Shown in pieces: positions 41,828 to 50,178 of a stretch of DNA of 54,694 nt. How positions within the stretch are numbered: the first letter of the stretch is position 1; each line of letters starts with the position of its first letter. The notes beneath the pieces were generated by a model. That model was not told where the DNA came from. It did no database searches and was given only the letters and a program-made list of their open reading frames with translations. Both the position numbers and the translations under genes were made by a program. The stretch comes from JASLCR01 sp036405515 (GTDB taxonomy: Bacteria > Patescibacteriota > Saccharimonadia > Saccharimonadales > Saccharimonadaceae), in the NCBI GenBank assembly GCA_036405515.1, contig DASWXM010000040.1, forward strand, positions 1 through 54,694, read 5' to 3'.

Positions 41828-42985
41828 ATGGATCAACAGACAACATCAACACAACAGGACGATATAGCCACCAAAAAGGCAGCGCCATCACGCGCACCAT
41901 TTATTACGGCTATTGCTGTTATAGGTGTGATAGCATCGGCCGGTGCCGGATATGTGGGCGGACTCATGGCGCCGAGCACTTCTAACGGGTCTATCGTGAA
42001 TTTTGATGAAGTTAAGGGAGATGGTAACGCTGTTGTTACTGAAAGTGAACAGGACCTTTCAACACTAATCACGAAAGTATCACCAGGGGTTGTCTCGATC
42101 ATTACTTCTTCTTTGGCAAGAGATGCCTCGGGTTATACGTATCAAGCGGCTGGCACAGGTATGGTTGTAACTAAAGACGGGTATGTGATGACAAACAAGC
42201 ATGTCGTCAGTGGGGCCACACGTGCGACGATTATTATGTCTGACGGTACCTCGTATAAGGGTGTGCCTATTGTTGGTCGTGACCCACTCAATGATATTGC
42301 CTTTTTGAAAATACCAGACGTAGACAACCTTACTCCACTACAATTTGGCGATTCTAAGACAGTACGTACTGGTCAGAGTGTTATTGCAATCGGTAATGCA
42401 CTTGGTCAGTATCAGAACACAGTAACAACCGGAATTATTTCTGGATTGGGCCGTCCGGTGACAGCAAGTAGCGATGGGTCTTCTGATGAGGCCGAGAGTC
42501 TTACCGATTTACTGCAAACAGACACAGCTATCAATCAAGGTAATTCCGGAGGTCCACTCCTGAATGTAAAGGGACAGGTGGTTGGCATGAATACGGCCAT
42601 TGCGGCCGATGCGCAAGGTATCGGATTTGCGATTCCAATCGGTGCAGCAAAGGGCATGTTGAAGCATTTAATCGCGACCGGTAAAGTCGAACGAGCAATC
42701 ATTGGGGTTCAGTACCTCTCAATCAATCCGGAAGTAAAGAGCAGGTATAACCTTTCGGTTAATCAAGGTGATCTTGTGACTGGACTATCAGGCGCGAGTA
42801 CTCCGGCGGCAAATGCAGGTGTCAAGAAGGACGACATCATCACAAAGGTAAATGGCCAGGCTGTTGGGGCAGGAAAAAGCGTTTCCACTCTTGTGGGTGA
42901 GTTCCAGCCGGGGGATAAGGTTGAGCTAACAATTTTACGCGATGGGCAGACAAGGCAAGTACAGCTGACGCTCGGAGCATATTAG
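41828..42985 (+). CDS. htrA: HtrA/DegP-like serine protease with PDZ domain
   Basis: 385 residues. One N-terminal membrane helix (about 25-47); trypsin-like domain with His125 (TNKHVV), Asp156 (DPLNDIAFL) and Ser240 (GNSGGP); one PDZ domain (about 290-380). This is the standard membrane-anchored HtrA that degrades misfolded extracellular proteins. GGAGGGG precedes the ATG. Its end overlaps convergent prmC by 4 bases. Confidence 0.93.
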   Translation: MDQQTTSTQQDDIATKKAAPSRAPFITAIAVIGVIASAGAGYVGGLMAPSTSNGSIVNFDEVKGDGNAVVTESEQDLSTLITKVSPGVVSIITSSLARDASGYTYQAAGTGMVVTKDGYVMTNKHVVSGATRATIIMSDGTSYKGVPIVGRDPLNDIAFLKIPDVDNLTPLQFGDSKTVRTGQSVIAIGNALGQYQNTVTTGIISGLGRPVTASSDGSSDEAESLTDLLQTDTAINQGNSGGPLLNVKGQVVGMNTAIAADAQGIGFAIPIGAAKGMLKHLIATGKVERAIIGVQYLSINPEVKSRYNLSVNQGDLVTGLSGASTPAANAGVKKDDIITKVNGQAVGAGKSVSTLVGEFQPGDKVELTILRDGQTRQVQLTLGAY

Positions 42986-43812
42986 AGTTTATTGAAACTG
43001 TAGGCAAAATTGCCAGCATGCGTCACGACGAATCCGTGGCGTTTTGCTACGGCAATAATTGACTCCCATTGTCTTGGGTCCGCCTCGAATATTGCGATAC
43101 CGCCCTTCTTCATTCTATGAGAAAGCTCTTCAAAGCATGACTCAATAATTTGTAAGCCCCGCTTAGTGGCGTAGAGTGCCTCGGGCGGTTCATAACGTAG
43201 CTCTGGCGAGTTGGTATCCCAAGCTTCGTCAACATATGGCAGGTTTGCTAAAACAATGTCAGGTGAGTAAGGATATGCCTGTAAGAGATCGGATCGTAAC
43301 AGTGCTATATCGGCACCGAATGCAGAGGCGTTTTTCTCTGCGATTTTTAGTGCAGCGTTACTGATATCGAGGAGCGTGACGTCAAGCTCTGGATAAAGAA
43401 GCTTCGCGGTAATACCAAGGCAACCACTACCGGCGCCAATATCGACAAGGCGTCGAGATTCAAGGGTAGGGAAGCTCTTGGTTGAGCCAAGTAACTCACG
43501 AAGTATTGTAATCATTTCTTCTGATTCGGGTCGTGGTATGAGGGTGGCGGGACTAACCTGGAAAAGACGGCCATAGAACTCCTTGTGGCCAACAATATAC
43601 GCGATAGGTGTGCGCTCGGTACGAAGGTCAAGCCTGGCATTGGCAATCTCCTCAAGTCGGGGCTCAATTTCATCAGCGATATGCGCATGTACATAGGTGC
43701 GAGGTTTCTTTATCGTGTGGGCAAGGATAATCTCGGCATCAAGTCGCGGGGAAGAAATCCCCGCATCAACAAGCTGTTTTGTCGCATCTGAAAGCCATCC
43801 ACCGATAGTCAT
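42982..43812 (-). CDS. prmC: release-factor glutamine methyltransferase PrmC (HemK)
   Basis: 276 residues. N-terminal helical domain, then Rossmann methyltransferase with SAM motif DIGAGSGCLG (124-133), FYGRLFQVSPATLIPRPE and the catalytic tetrapeptide at 190-193. That tetrapeptide is NLPY instead of the usual NPPY. It methylates the Gln of GGQ in RF1; prfA is at 47225. TGAGATAAT (43827-43819, minus strand) ends 6 bases before the ATG, so probably leaderless. Confidence 0.92.
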   Translation of the reverse strand: MTIGGWLSDATKQLVDAGISSPRLDAEIILAHTIKKPRTYVHAHIADEIEPRLEEIANARLDLRTERTPIAYIVGHKEFYGRLFQVSPATLIPRPESEEMITILRELLGSTKSFPTLESRRLVDIGAGSGCLGITAKLLYPELDVTLLDISNAALKIAEKNASAFGADIALLRSDLLQAYPYSPDIVLANLPYVDEAWDTNSPELRYEPPEALYATKRGLQIIESCFEELSHRMKKGGIAIFEADPRQWESIIAVAKRHGFVVTHAGNFAYSFNKL

Positions 43813-43850
43813 ATTTTCATTATCTCATTTCTTGCACAATATGCAAAATA

Positions 43851-43879
43851 TTGACAAATAAGCTTAAGTGTGATACGAT
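43851..43879 (+). promoter_or_regulatory. promoter of 43887, leaderless
   Basis: TTGACA (43851-43856), 17-base spacer ending TGA, TACGAT (43874-43879); the ATG at 43887 follows after 7 bases. Confidence 0.75.
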
Positions 43880-43886
43880 AAAGAAT

Positions 43887-44378
43887 ATGAAAAATGTATA
43901 TGATTCACTTCGTAGTCCAAGGAATCGAAACAAGTTAATTCCACCTGCTATTGTAGCCAGTGTTGTGGGTGGTGTTGCTCTTGCGGCCATTGCAAGTCCA
44001 GATAGCCCAGAAAAGGCTCCGTATGTCGAGGTTTCTGCGTCTGCCCATGGCGAGGATGTGATTGGTCGCTCTGAATCTGGCTGGATCGAGGGTGCTGCGA
44101 CTCGTGCGGTTGAAGAAGCTTTGGAAAAAGGAATAGCAAAGGTGCTCGCAGAGTCAGGTATTGATGGCGGCGCTAGTAGTGTACAGGCAATCATGAAAGA
44201 TTTACCGACGTATACTAAAGTTGGTGATGCTATTGAAAAAGCTGGAGATGATAAAGATTTTATACCAGATTCAGGAGATAAGTTTGCCGTCGATCTTGAA
44301 GTAACCGCAGCTGGGAAAGATATTTCGTACGAAGTTACTGACGCATATATTGTTGACCTGCCTAATAACCAACAGTAG
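43887..44378 (+). CDS. small membrane-anchored protein of unknown function
   Basis: 163 residues from the ATG at 43887; an upstream in-frame start at 43851 would be inside the promoter. A short basic N-terminus and one hydrophobic stretch (about 19-36) lead to an acidic, Ser/Gly-rich alpha/beta domain. No family recognised. It precedes the HerA-like gene by 45 bases, which has its own promoter. Confidence 0.65.
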   Translation: MKNVYDSLRSPRNRNKLIPPAIVASVVGGVALAAIASPDSPEKAPYVEVSASAHGEDVIGRSESGWIEGAATRAVEEALEKGIAKVLAESGIDGGASSVQAIMKDLPTYTKVGDAIEKAGDDKDFIPDSGDKFAVDLEVTAAGKDISYEVTDAYIVDLPNNQQ

Positions 44379-44406
44379 CCGACTGCCACTGTCTCGTGCA
44401 ACTGCG

Positions 44407-44415
44407 TGCTATACT
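44407..44415 (+). promoter_or_regulatory. extended -10 of the HerA-like gene
   Basis: TGCTATACT ending 8 bases before the ATG at 44424; no Shine-Dalgarno. Confidence 0.65.
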
Positions 44416-44423
44416 AACACTAT

Positions 44424-46514
44424 ATGAAAACGCGTAAGCATCTTGGTTATGAGTATTGGTTTGAGCTCTATCTCATGCAAGATACGTACGATACTGCGAC
44501 GTGGAGTAAGACCCTATTCTCTATATCACAGTATATCGGCTTCTTAAAAAGCTGGCTTCTGATCGTCCATATCAAGGACAATACTGTGCAATTCTTTGTC
44601 GGTTCTAACAAGGATATTAGTGGACTATCTAGTAATCTTGATGCTATGGTGCTGCGTCCTATCGATCCATCCTTGGTCTCCCCGCCGTCTCGTTTTAGTA
44701 ATGAACGACTTGTTCAGCTGCCTACTGATGGAAGTGTACTTGATCTCAGAGAGAAATATCAGGTTAAACGTGGGAAGACACTTGAGTGGGCATCATTTAA
44801 GATTCGTACTATTAATGTTGAGAAAGCGCTTACCGAAGCGCAATTTTGCTTCAAAGATGCAGGCGGAACATATAGTCTCGCGCGTAAGCGATTATTTGTA
44901 TTGCCTTCGCAGTTACTCGCGATTGACTTCCTGAATAATACAAAGTATCTGCGCAAGAAACAACCACAATATCTTGATATTCAGAAATCATTACACATTA
45001 TGCGTAGCGATGACCTAGGTGCGGTATTTGAAGTCGATACGTTTCCGTACCTGCCAAAGAATTACTACTTACCGCTTGAGAGTTATGATTTTGATAAGCA
45101 CTCATTCATCATCGGCGCCAGCGGTAGTGGTAAGTCAAAATTAATTGGACTTCTGACTCATAAACTACTCTCTAATGGCATGAATCGACAGAAGTATCGT
45201 GTCGTTGTGATTGATCCGCATGCATCGCTTGAAGAAGATCTTGGCGGTATAGAGGGTAGCAATGTGATACGCTTCAAAGGTCAGGATGATGGTGCTGAGC
45301 TGTTTGCAGGCGCGGGGACGGATGTGTCGGCAGCGACCGAGCTTACTGGTACACTTTTTAAGTCACTTCTAGCTGATCAGCATAATCCGAAACTTGAACG
45401 GTTGCTGCGGTTTAGCCTATATGTCTTGATGACAGCACAAGTAATGAGTCTTGATAACCTGAAGCGATTTTTGACCGATATTGAATACCGCAATCAGTTG
45501 CTTGAGCATGTAAAAGGATTTGTACCCGAGAATATTATTAAGTTTTTCGGTCCTGACTTTAACGAAATGCGAACCAAGTATTACAACGAGGCAATTTCGC
45601 CTGTCGTTTCTCTTGTTGATGAGATGCAGCTCCAGCCGTCGCTTGGCACTGCAAATGACAACGCAGCTTCACTCGGCAAGCTAATCAGTGCAAATCCACT
45701 GACGGTATTTTCTCTTAATAAGGTAAGTATGGGCGAGAAGGTAGTGAAAACAGTTGCTGGACTTCTTATTCAGCAGATTTTCTTACTTGCACAAGCAAGA
45801 AGTTTCAATGAGAAAGTTATTCTTATTATTGACGAGGTCTCGGTAGTTCAAAATCCGGCACTTGCGCAGATACTTGCGGAAGCGCGCAAGTATAATCTTT
45901 TTGTGTTCTTAACGCAGCAATATTTTGGTCAAATTGAAAAGCCGCTTCAGGAAGCGATTTTTACCAATGTAGCGAATTATTACGTCTTCCGTGTTTCAGA
46001 GGAAGATGCTCGCGCGCTTGAGGGTAATCTCACAATTGAGTTACCAAAAGAGTCGCTACTTGAGGAAAAGGAGATTGGTAATAAAGAAAATGAGCTTCGC
46101 GTACGGATACTGACATCACTCAATAGTAGGGAATGTTTGTTGCGCCTTACGGTTGATGGGCAGATATTGCCTGGTATTAAGGCGAAGACTATGGAGTTTA
46201 AAGGCACGTCAGCGATACGTAATATTGAACTAAAAGAATACAAGACAAATGACCTACCTTCGAAATTCCAAGAGAATATACAGGCTCATAATTCCTTTGC
46301 CACGCCAGCACCAAAGACAGATCAGCAGTCTAATGTAGCGATTGAGAAGATTTCTATGGCTGACTTTTTGGCGGGAAAATTACCTACTGATCTTACTCCT
46401 GACATTAAGGCATCTAGTTCAGGGCAAGTTAAAACATCTCGTACGCCATCGCTTGCTGATTTTCTGGCAGCGCAAAGTTTAACGCTCGATACTAAAGAAG
46501 AAAGGAAAAAGTAG
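44424..46514 (+). CDS. HerA/VirB4-like ATPase
   Basis: 696 residues. After a 220-residue N-terminal domain comes the ATPase: Walker A GASGSGKSKL (about 231-240), VVVIDPHASLEED, Walker B ILIIDEVS (about 467-474), an LTQQYFGQI sensor segment and an Arg-finger region. HerA/VirD4/VirB4-type ATPases move DNA or proteins through membranes or along DNA. The C-terminal 150 residues contain twice the motif S(M/L)ADFLA. With VirB2-like and pilin-like genes nearby, a secretion or conjugation role is possible but unproven. Confidence 0.8.
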   Translation: MKTRKHLGYEYWFELYLMQDTYDTATWSKTLFSISQYIGFLKSWLLIVHIKDNTVQFFVGSNKDISGLSSNLDAMVLRPIDPSLVSPPSRFSNERLVQLPTDGSVLDLREKYQVKRGKTLEWASFKIRTINVEKALTEAQFCFKDAGGTYSLARKRLFVLPSQLLAIDFLNNTKYLRKKQPQYLDIQKSLHIMRSDDLGAVFEVDTFPYLPKNYYLPLESYDFDKHSFIIGASGSGKSKLIGLLTHKLLSNGMNRQKYRVVVIDPHASLEEDLGGIEGSNVIRFKGQDDGAELFAGAGTDVSAATELTGTLFKSLLADQHNPKLERLLRFSLYVLMTAQVMSLDNLKRFLTDIEYRNQLLEHVKGFVPENIIKFFGPDFNEMRTKYYNEAISPVVSLVDEMQLQPSLGTANDNAASLGKLISANPLTVFSLNKVSMGEKVVKTVAGLLIQQIFLLAQARSFNEKVILIIDEVSVVQNPALAQILAEARKYNLFVFLTQQYFGQIEKPLQEAIFTNVANYYVFRVSEEDARALEGNLTIELPKESLLEEKEIGNKENELRVRILTSLNSRECLLRLTVDGQILPGIKAKTMEFKGTSAIRNIELKEYKTNDLPSKFQENIQAHNSFATPAPKTDQQSNVAIEKISMADFLAGKLPTDLTPDIKASSSGQVKTSRTPSLADFLAAQSLTLDTKEERKK

Positions 46515-46517
46515 ACT

Positions 46518-47216
46518 ATGGACGCGACTCAGGCAAAGGAGACTCTCGATAAGATTGTCGGCGCCGTATTTGGTTATCAGAACCCTTTGAGCCTTGATGA
46601 GGCAATGCAAAAATTTGCTTTTGATCTCAATCTGCCACAGCAGGTATATGATGGCACGACGGGTGAGTCTACTTGGGCAAATTCTGTAAATCCATCCCGT
46701 TTTATCACTATGGAGAATTCCCAGAAGCGTGCCGGAATTGATGAATGGATGCTGCCAAAACGGCCTCTCGGTTCCATTGAAGATATTTTAACCGCATGGG
46801 CAGAGACAAACTACACGACTGCGGCACGTCAGATCGAGTCGACAGGTGTGGCTGAGAGCGATAGTATCAGTAATAGCGAGAATATCTATCGCTCAGCACT
46901 CATACGGCGCTGTAAAAACGTGCTTTTTTCAAGAGGTTGTGTGGATTCTGAGTATCTTGTCGCAAGCTCTGAGTCGCAAACTTCGAGCTTTTCTATTCGG
47001 GTAGAAGACAGTCAGTTGGTTTCCAATAGCTTTAATGTCGTATGGTCGGCAAAGGTATCAAACTCTTTCTTTATACAGGATTGTTATGATGTTTCTGATT
47101 GTATGTTCTGCTCGCATACTGCAGGCAAGCAGTACTGTATAGCGAATATGCAGTTTACGAAAGAGGAGTATGAGCGCCTCAAGCTTGAAGTAATCAAGTG
47201 GATCTTTACTTCTTAG
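46518..47216 (+). CDS. protein with C-terminal Cys-rich KQYCIAN-type motif
   Basis: 232 residues. The N-terminal 130 residues are helical and unassigned. From about 135 there are short beta-like repeats with Ser/Val, then a Cys cluster (CYDVSDCMFCSH) and KQYCIANMQFTKEEY near the C-terminus. I recall this 'C...C..C...NKQYxIxNxQYTKEEY' signature from beta-helix-like proteins of CPR bacteria and giant viruses; function unknown. AAGGAAA precedes the ATG, 3 bases after the HerA-like stop, so the two act together. Confidence 0.65.
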   Translation: MDATQAKETLDKIVGAVFGYQNPLSLDEAMQKFAFDLNLPQQVYDGTTGESTWANSVNPSRFITMENSQKRAGIDEWMLPKRPLGSIEDILTAWAETNYTTAARQIESTGVAESDSISNSENIYRSALIRRCKNVLFSRGCVDSEYLVASSESQTSSFSIRVEDSQLVSNSFNVVWSAKVSNSFFIQDCYDVSDCMFCSHTAGKQYCIANMQFTKEEYERLKLEVIKWIFTS

Positions 47217-47224
47217 GCGATTTT

Positions 47225-48292
47225 CTACTCGGCGTTTTGCGCTTTGAGCTCTCGTTCGTAGGCGGCAAGTTGCTCAACTAGGTCGTCAATATCACCATTC
47301 ATTGCCTGCGGGATACCGCTCCGTGAATAACCAATACGATGGTCGGTGATACGATCTTGCGGGTAGTTGTAGGTGCGGATTTTCTCTGAACGGTCACCAG
47401 AGCCAATAAGTGAACGACGTTCTGCGGTAAGCTCAGCTTGCTCTTTATCGACTTTGATCTGCAAGAGCCGAGAGCGGAGGACGCTCATAGCCTTTTCTTT
47501 ATTTTTGATCTGCGACTTTTCGTCCTGGTTGGTCACGACGAGGCCTGATGGCAGGTGAGTGATACGCACCGCAGAGTCGGTCGTGTTGACGCTTTGCCCA
47601 CCATGACCACCGGAGCGGAATATATCGATACGGAGATCATTTGGATGGATCTCGATGTCGGTTTCTTCGGCTTCTGGAAGAACGGCTACGGTAGCGGTCG
47701 ATGTATGGATACGGCCCTGTGATTCGGTAGCCGGCACGCGCTGTACGCGGTGTACCCCTGATTCGAACTTAAAGGTGGCATATGGCATGTCGCCCTTAAT
47801 TTCAAAGATAACTTCCTTGTAACCGCCGTTGTCTGAACGATTTTCGCTCATGAGAGTTGTTTTGAATCCGTGTGACTCGCAGTAACGCAGGTACATACGG
47901 TAGAGGTCACCAGCGAAAATAGCGGCTTCGTCACCACCAGCGCCAGCACGGATTTCCATGATGACATTCTTTTCGTCATTTGGATCTTTTGGTGTGAGGA
48001 GAATAAATAACTCTTCATCGAGTGAGTCAAGTTTTTGTTCAAGGTCGGGAATCTCCATTTTTGCAAGTTCGGCGAGCTCATCGCCGCCACCGGAGAGCTC
48101 CTTGGCCTCGAGGAGTTGCTTTTCGAGTGAATCACGCAGAGTGGCTTTTTCGATAAGTGATTCGAGCTCTGATAGGCGGCGGTTCTTACTACTAAATTCT
48201 GGATCATTAAAGGCGTCAGGGCGCGACAAAAAAGCTGTTAAATCAGCTTTTTCTTTATCAAGGTCGGTGATATTGAGATTAATTTTTGGCAT
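47225..48292 (-). CDS. prfA: peptide chain release factor 1
   Basis: 355 residues. GGQ catalytic motif (231-233) in SGGHGGQSVNTTDSAVR and the stop-codon-reading PAT (187-189) identify RF1 (UAA/UAG). PrmC at 42982 is its methylase. The start overlaps the upstream membrane-protein gene by 14 bases. Confidence 0.95.
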   Translation of the reverse strand: MPKINLNITDLDKEKADLTAFLSRPDAFNDPEFSSKNRRLSELESLIEKATLRDSLEKQLLEAKELSGGGDELAELAKMEIPDLEQKLDSLDEELFILLTPKDPNDEKNVIMEIRAGAGGDEAAIFAGDLYRMYLRYCESHGFKTTLMSENRSDNGGYKEVIFEIKGDMPYATFKFESGVHRVQRVPATESQGRIHTSTATVAVLPEAEETDIEIHPNDLRIDIFRSGGHGGQSVNTTDSAVRITHLPSGLVVTNQDEKSQIKNKEKAMSVLRSRLLQIKVDKEQAELTAERRSLIGSGDRSEKIRTYNYPQDRITDHRIGYSRSGIPQAMNGDIDDLVEQLAAYERELKAQNAE

Positions 48293-48587
48293 ATTTTCCT
48301 CTTTTAGGGGACTGGAGAATGAATCGGACTAAGCCTGCAAGAATAAAAGGGATCCATATGAAGTAGCAGATAACGAATATTGGCCAAAGTATATTTACTA
48401 GACTAATACCAAATGATTGCTCGTCTGTATAGTGCGATGAAGCCTCAATATCTAAAACTGCAGGCAAATCATATAGATTTTGTATCAGAGATAGAGCAAG
48501 AAAGGACACGAGCCCAATCATCGCGGGGGCAAAGCACACAATAAGTGTCGTTAGCTGTTTTCGAGTAATTGAATTGGCTTTTAACAT
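48279..48587 (-). CDS. small two-to-three-helix membrane protein
   Basis: 102 residues with helices at about 14-36 and 63-90 and a basic tail. No family recognised. It opens the transcript with prfA and overlaps it by 14 bases. A TGATATACT (48610-48602, minus strand) lies 14 bases before the ATG. The coupling with prfA may be positional only. Confidence 0.65.
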   Translation of the reverse strand: MLKANSITRKQLTTLIVCFAPAMIGLVSFLALSLIQNLYDLPAVLDIEASSHYTDEQSFGISLVNILWPIFVICYFIWIPFILAGLVRFILQSPKRGKYAKN

Positions 48588-48610
48588 GATCTCTATCTAT
48601 AAGTATATCA

Positions 48611-48638
48611 AAAGCCGCCATTTGATATTGGCGGCTTT
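48611..48638 (-). terminator. rpmE terminator
   Basis: AAAGCCGCCA (48611-48620) pairs with TGGCGGCTTT (48629-48638); on the minus strand it follows rpmE and ends in TTTT. Confidence 0.85.
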
Positions 48639-48651
48639 GGTTGGAGTGGAG

Positions 48652-48972
48652 TTATTTGTCGCTCTTCTTGGCTTTCTGAGCGGCTTTTTTCTTTGCCTTG
48701 TTGGCGAGCTCTTGCTTACGAGCTTCGGCTGCGGCAAACTTTGCCTTGAAGCGGTCAACACGACCTTCGGTGTCGATAATCTTCTCTTCACCAGTAAAGA
48801 ACGGGTGAGAGGCTGATGAGATGTGGACTTTCACGAGCGGGTAGGTGTTGCCATCTTCCCATTTGATTGTTTCGTCCGTTGCTGCGGTTGACTGAGTCAA
48901 GAACGCAAAGCCCGCTTGATCGTCGCTAAATACGACAGGGCGGTATGTCTGTGGGTGAATACTGCTTTTCAT
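48652..48972 (-). CDS. rpmE: 50S ribosomal protein L31, zinc-free (type B) form
   Basis: 106 residues. MKSSIHPQTYRPVVFSD and ISSASHPFFTG are the L31 signatures. The CxxC zinc ligands of type A are missing, so this is the Cys-less type. A long Lys/Ala-rich C-terminal tail of about 25 residues is an extension beyond the usual 80-90. TACAAT (48987-48982, minus strand) ends 9 bases before the ATG: likely leaderless. Confidence 0.9.
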   Translation of the reverse strand: MKSSIHPQTYRPVVFSDDQAGFAFLTQSTAATDETIKWEDGNTYPLVKVHISSASHPFFTGEEKIIDTEGRVDRFKAKFAAAEARKQELANKAKKKAAQKAKKSDK

Positions 48973-48998
48973 AACTAAACGATTGTATCTGTTTTTGG

Positions 48999-49027
48999 TT
49001 GAATTGTAAAGAGGTGTGATGTATCAT
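48999..49027 (+). promoter_or_regulatory. promoter of the Arr-like gene
   Basis: TTGAAT (48999-49004), 17-base spacer, TATCAT (49022-49027). Leader of about 48 bases to the ATG at 49082, A-rich, no Shine-Dalgarno. Confidence 0.55.
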
Positions 49028-49081
49028 GGTGAAAAGTATAAACGCCAAAAATAAATATCTTAATACGAAAGATTTAAGCAA

Positions 49082-50047
49082 ATGTCACATGAATTCGTTA
49101 CGACCGAGAGGCATGATGATGGAACCGCAAGCGCACAACTTACCGAGCGAGTAGACGCATTTGTGCAGAAGTATGCTCTCGGTGAGACAGAGCTGGTTTT
49201 TCAGGAGGCGAAGGGCAGACTTGATAAGGCCGAACATACGCTTAGCGCCATTGAAGAATTTTCGGAAAATCCAGCGAATGAACTTGAGGACATGCTGGCA
49301 CAGGCTAAGGCGATTGGTGAGCCAGCAGCAATTAGTGATACAGATAGAGTGGCTGAACTGGCAATTGTCGGTGGTAAAGATGAACAAGGAGCGCTTGCTC
49401 ATGAACTTAATACCCAGCTTAACTCAGGAGAGCCGGGGGTGGTAATTGATGCAATAAAAGATCTAGGTGTAGTGAATCCAAGTCAGATGTCGGAGCTGGT
49501 GGCAGCTCTTGATACTGAGGTATATTTTCATGGTTCAAATTACCCTTTCGAGATAGGAGACCAAATTCAACCTGGTGAGGGTGCTATTTTAGGTAAAGAC
49601 GGTAAGCTAAACGCATCAGCAACGACCGATGAGCGTATAGCATGGGCATACGCTATGGATAAAGAGAATCTTCCGACGGGCTGGCGAGAAATGGAGAGTG
49701 GAAAAAATCTTCGAGCTCGGGTGTATGAAGTTGTTCCATCGGATGGTAGGCCTGCTCAGAGACTTGGTCCACAACGAGGGGAGGTCAATAGTCCGGCTTT
49801 TACTGTGGTCGGATTTAGGGATGCGCAGCCAGGACATCAAGGGACAATTCCGGAAGTAAACTGGGCTAAGTATGGTCCTTACAGTGGTCTCAATCATCCA
49901 GAGGACCCGCTCTATAGACCAGAGAGTGATTATGTAGAGCTGTATCAACATTCTCCCGATGATATACCTCTTCCTGGGCTTGGTGACAAGTATGTGCATA
50001 CTGAGCAGGAACGTATTCGTAAAGCATCCGGCATACCAATTATGTAG
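49082..50047 (+). CDS. candidate Arr-type ADP-ribosyltransferase with helical N-terminus
   Basis: 321 residues. Residues 1-140 are acidic, helical and unassigned. Residues 147-246 follow the order of rifampin ADP-ribosyltransferase (Arr): VYFHGSNYPFEIGDQIQPG (Arr: FYHGT...GD), then ASATTDERIAWAYAM, then RVYEVVPSDGRP and a Ser-containing SPAFTVVGF end. Arr transfers ADP-ribose from NAD; the fold is shared with toxins. No signal peptide. Alternatives: another NAD-binding ART fold or a remote resemblance. It stands alone between rpmE and rpsB, with its own promoter. Confidence 0.55.
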   Translation: MSHEFVTTERHDDGTASAQLTERVDAFVQKYALGETELVFQEAKGRLDKAEHTLSAIEEFSENPANELEDMLAQAKAIGEPAAISDTDRVAELAIVGGKDEQGALAHELNTQLNSGEPGVVIDAIKDLGVVNPSQMSELVAALDTEVYFHGSNYPFEIGDQIQPGEGAILGKDGKLNASATTDERIAWAYAMDKENLPTGWREMESGKNLRARVYEVVPSDGRPAQRLGPQRGEVNSPAFTVVGFRDAQPGHQGTIPEVNWAKYGPYSGLNHPEDPLYRPESDYVELYQHSPDDIPLPGLGDKYVHTEQERIRKASGIPIM

Positions 50048-50068
50048 CATTCTGTAACGGGTGTGGTG

Positions 50069-50097
50069 TTGAATGGATAGTTCTTTTAGTGTATAGT
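50069..50097 (+). promoter_or_regulatory. rpsB promoter
   Basis: TTGAAT (50069-50074), 17-base spacer, TATAGT (50092-50097); start near 50104. Confidence 0.7.
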
Positions 50098-50126
50098 TAG
50101 TCTTGTATTAATTATTAATGAAGCAA

Positions 50127-50178
50127 CGCGTGCAGATATCCTAAAACTTTAGGGCACGCGCGAAGGGAGAAGGATATC
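50127..50178 (+). promoter_or_regulatory. rpsB leader with two exclusive structures
   Basis: Structure A: CGCGTGC (50127-50133) pairs with GCACGCG (50154-50160), with an inner CCTAAA/TTTAGG stem (50140-50145 with 50148-50153). Structure B: GATATCCT (50135-50142) pairs with AGGATATC (50171-50178), which ends at the base before the rpsB ATG and lies next to GGGAGA. Structure B would hide the start. Autoregulation by S2 is known elsewhere; here it is inference. Confidence 0.55.

Noticed and set aside
49082..49402. Calling the 49082 gene a rifampin-resistance determinant
   Set aside because: Only the order of Arr-type motifs is visible; the substrate cannot be inferred, so I report a candidate ADP-ribosyltransferase without a drug-resistance claim.
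50118..50144. An 8-residue ORF in the rpsB leader
   Set aside because: It has no ribosome site and probably appears by chance; the alternative RNA pairings explain the region better.
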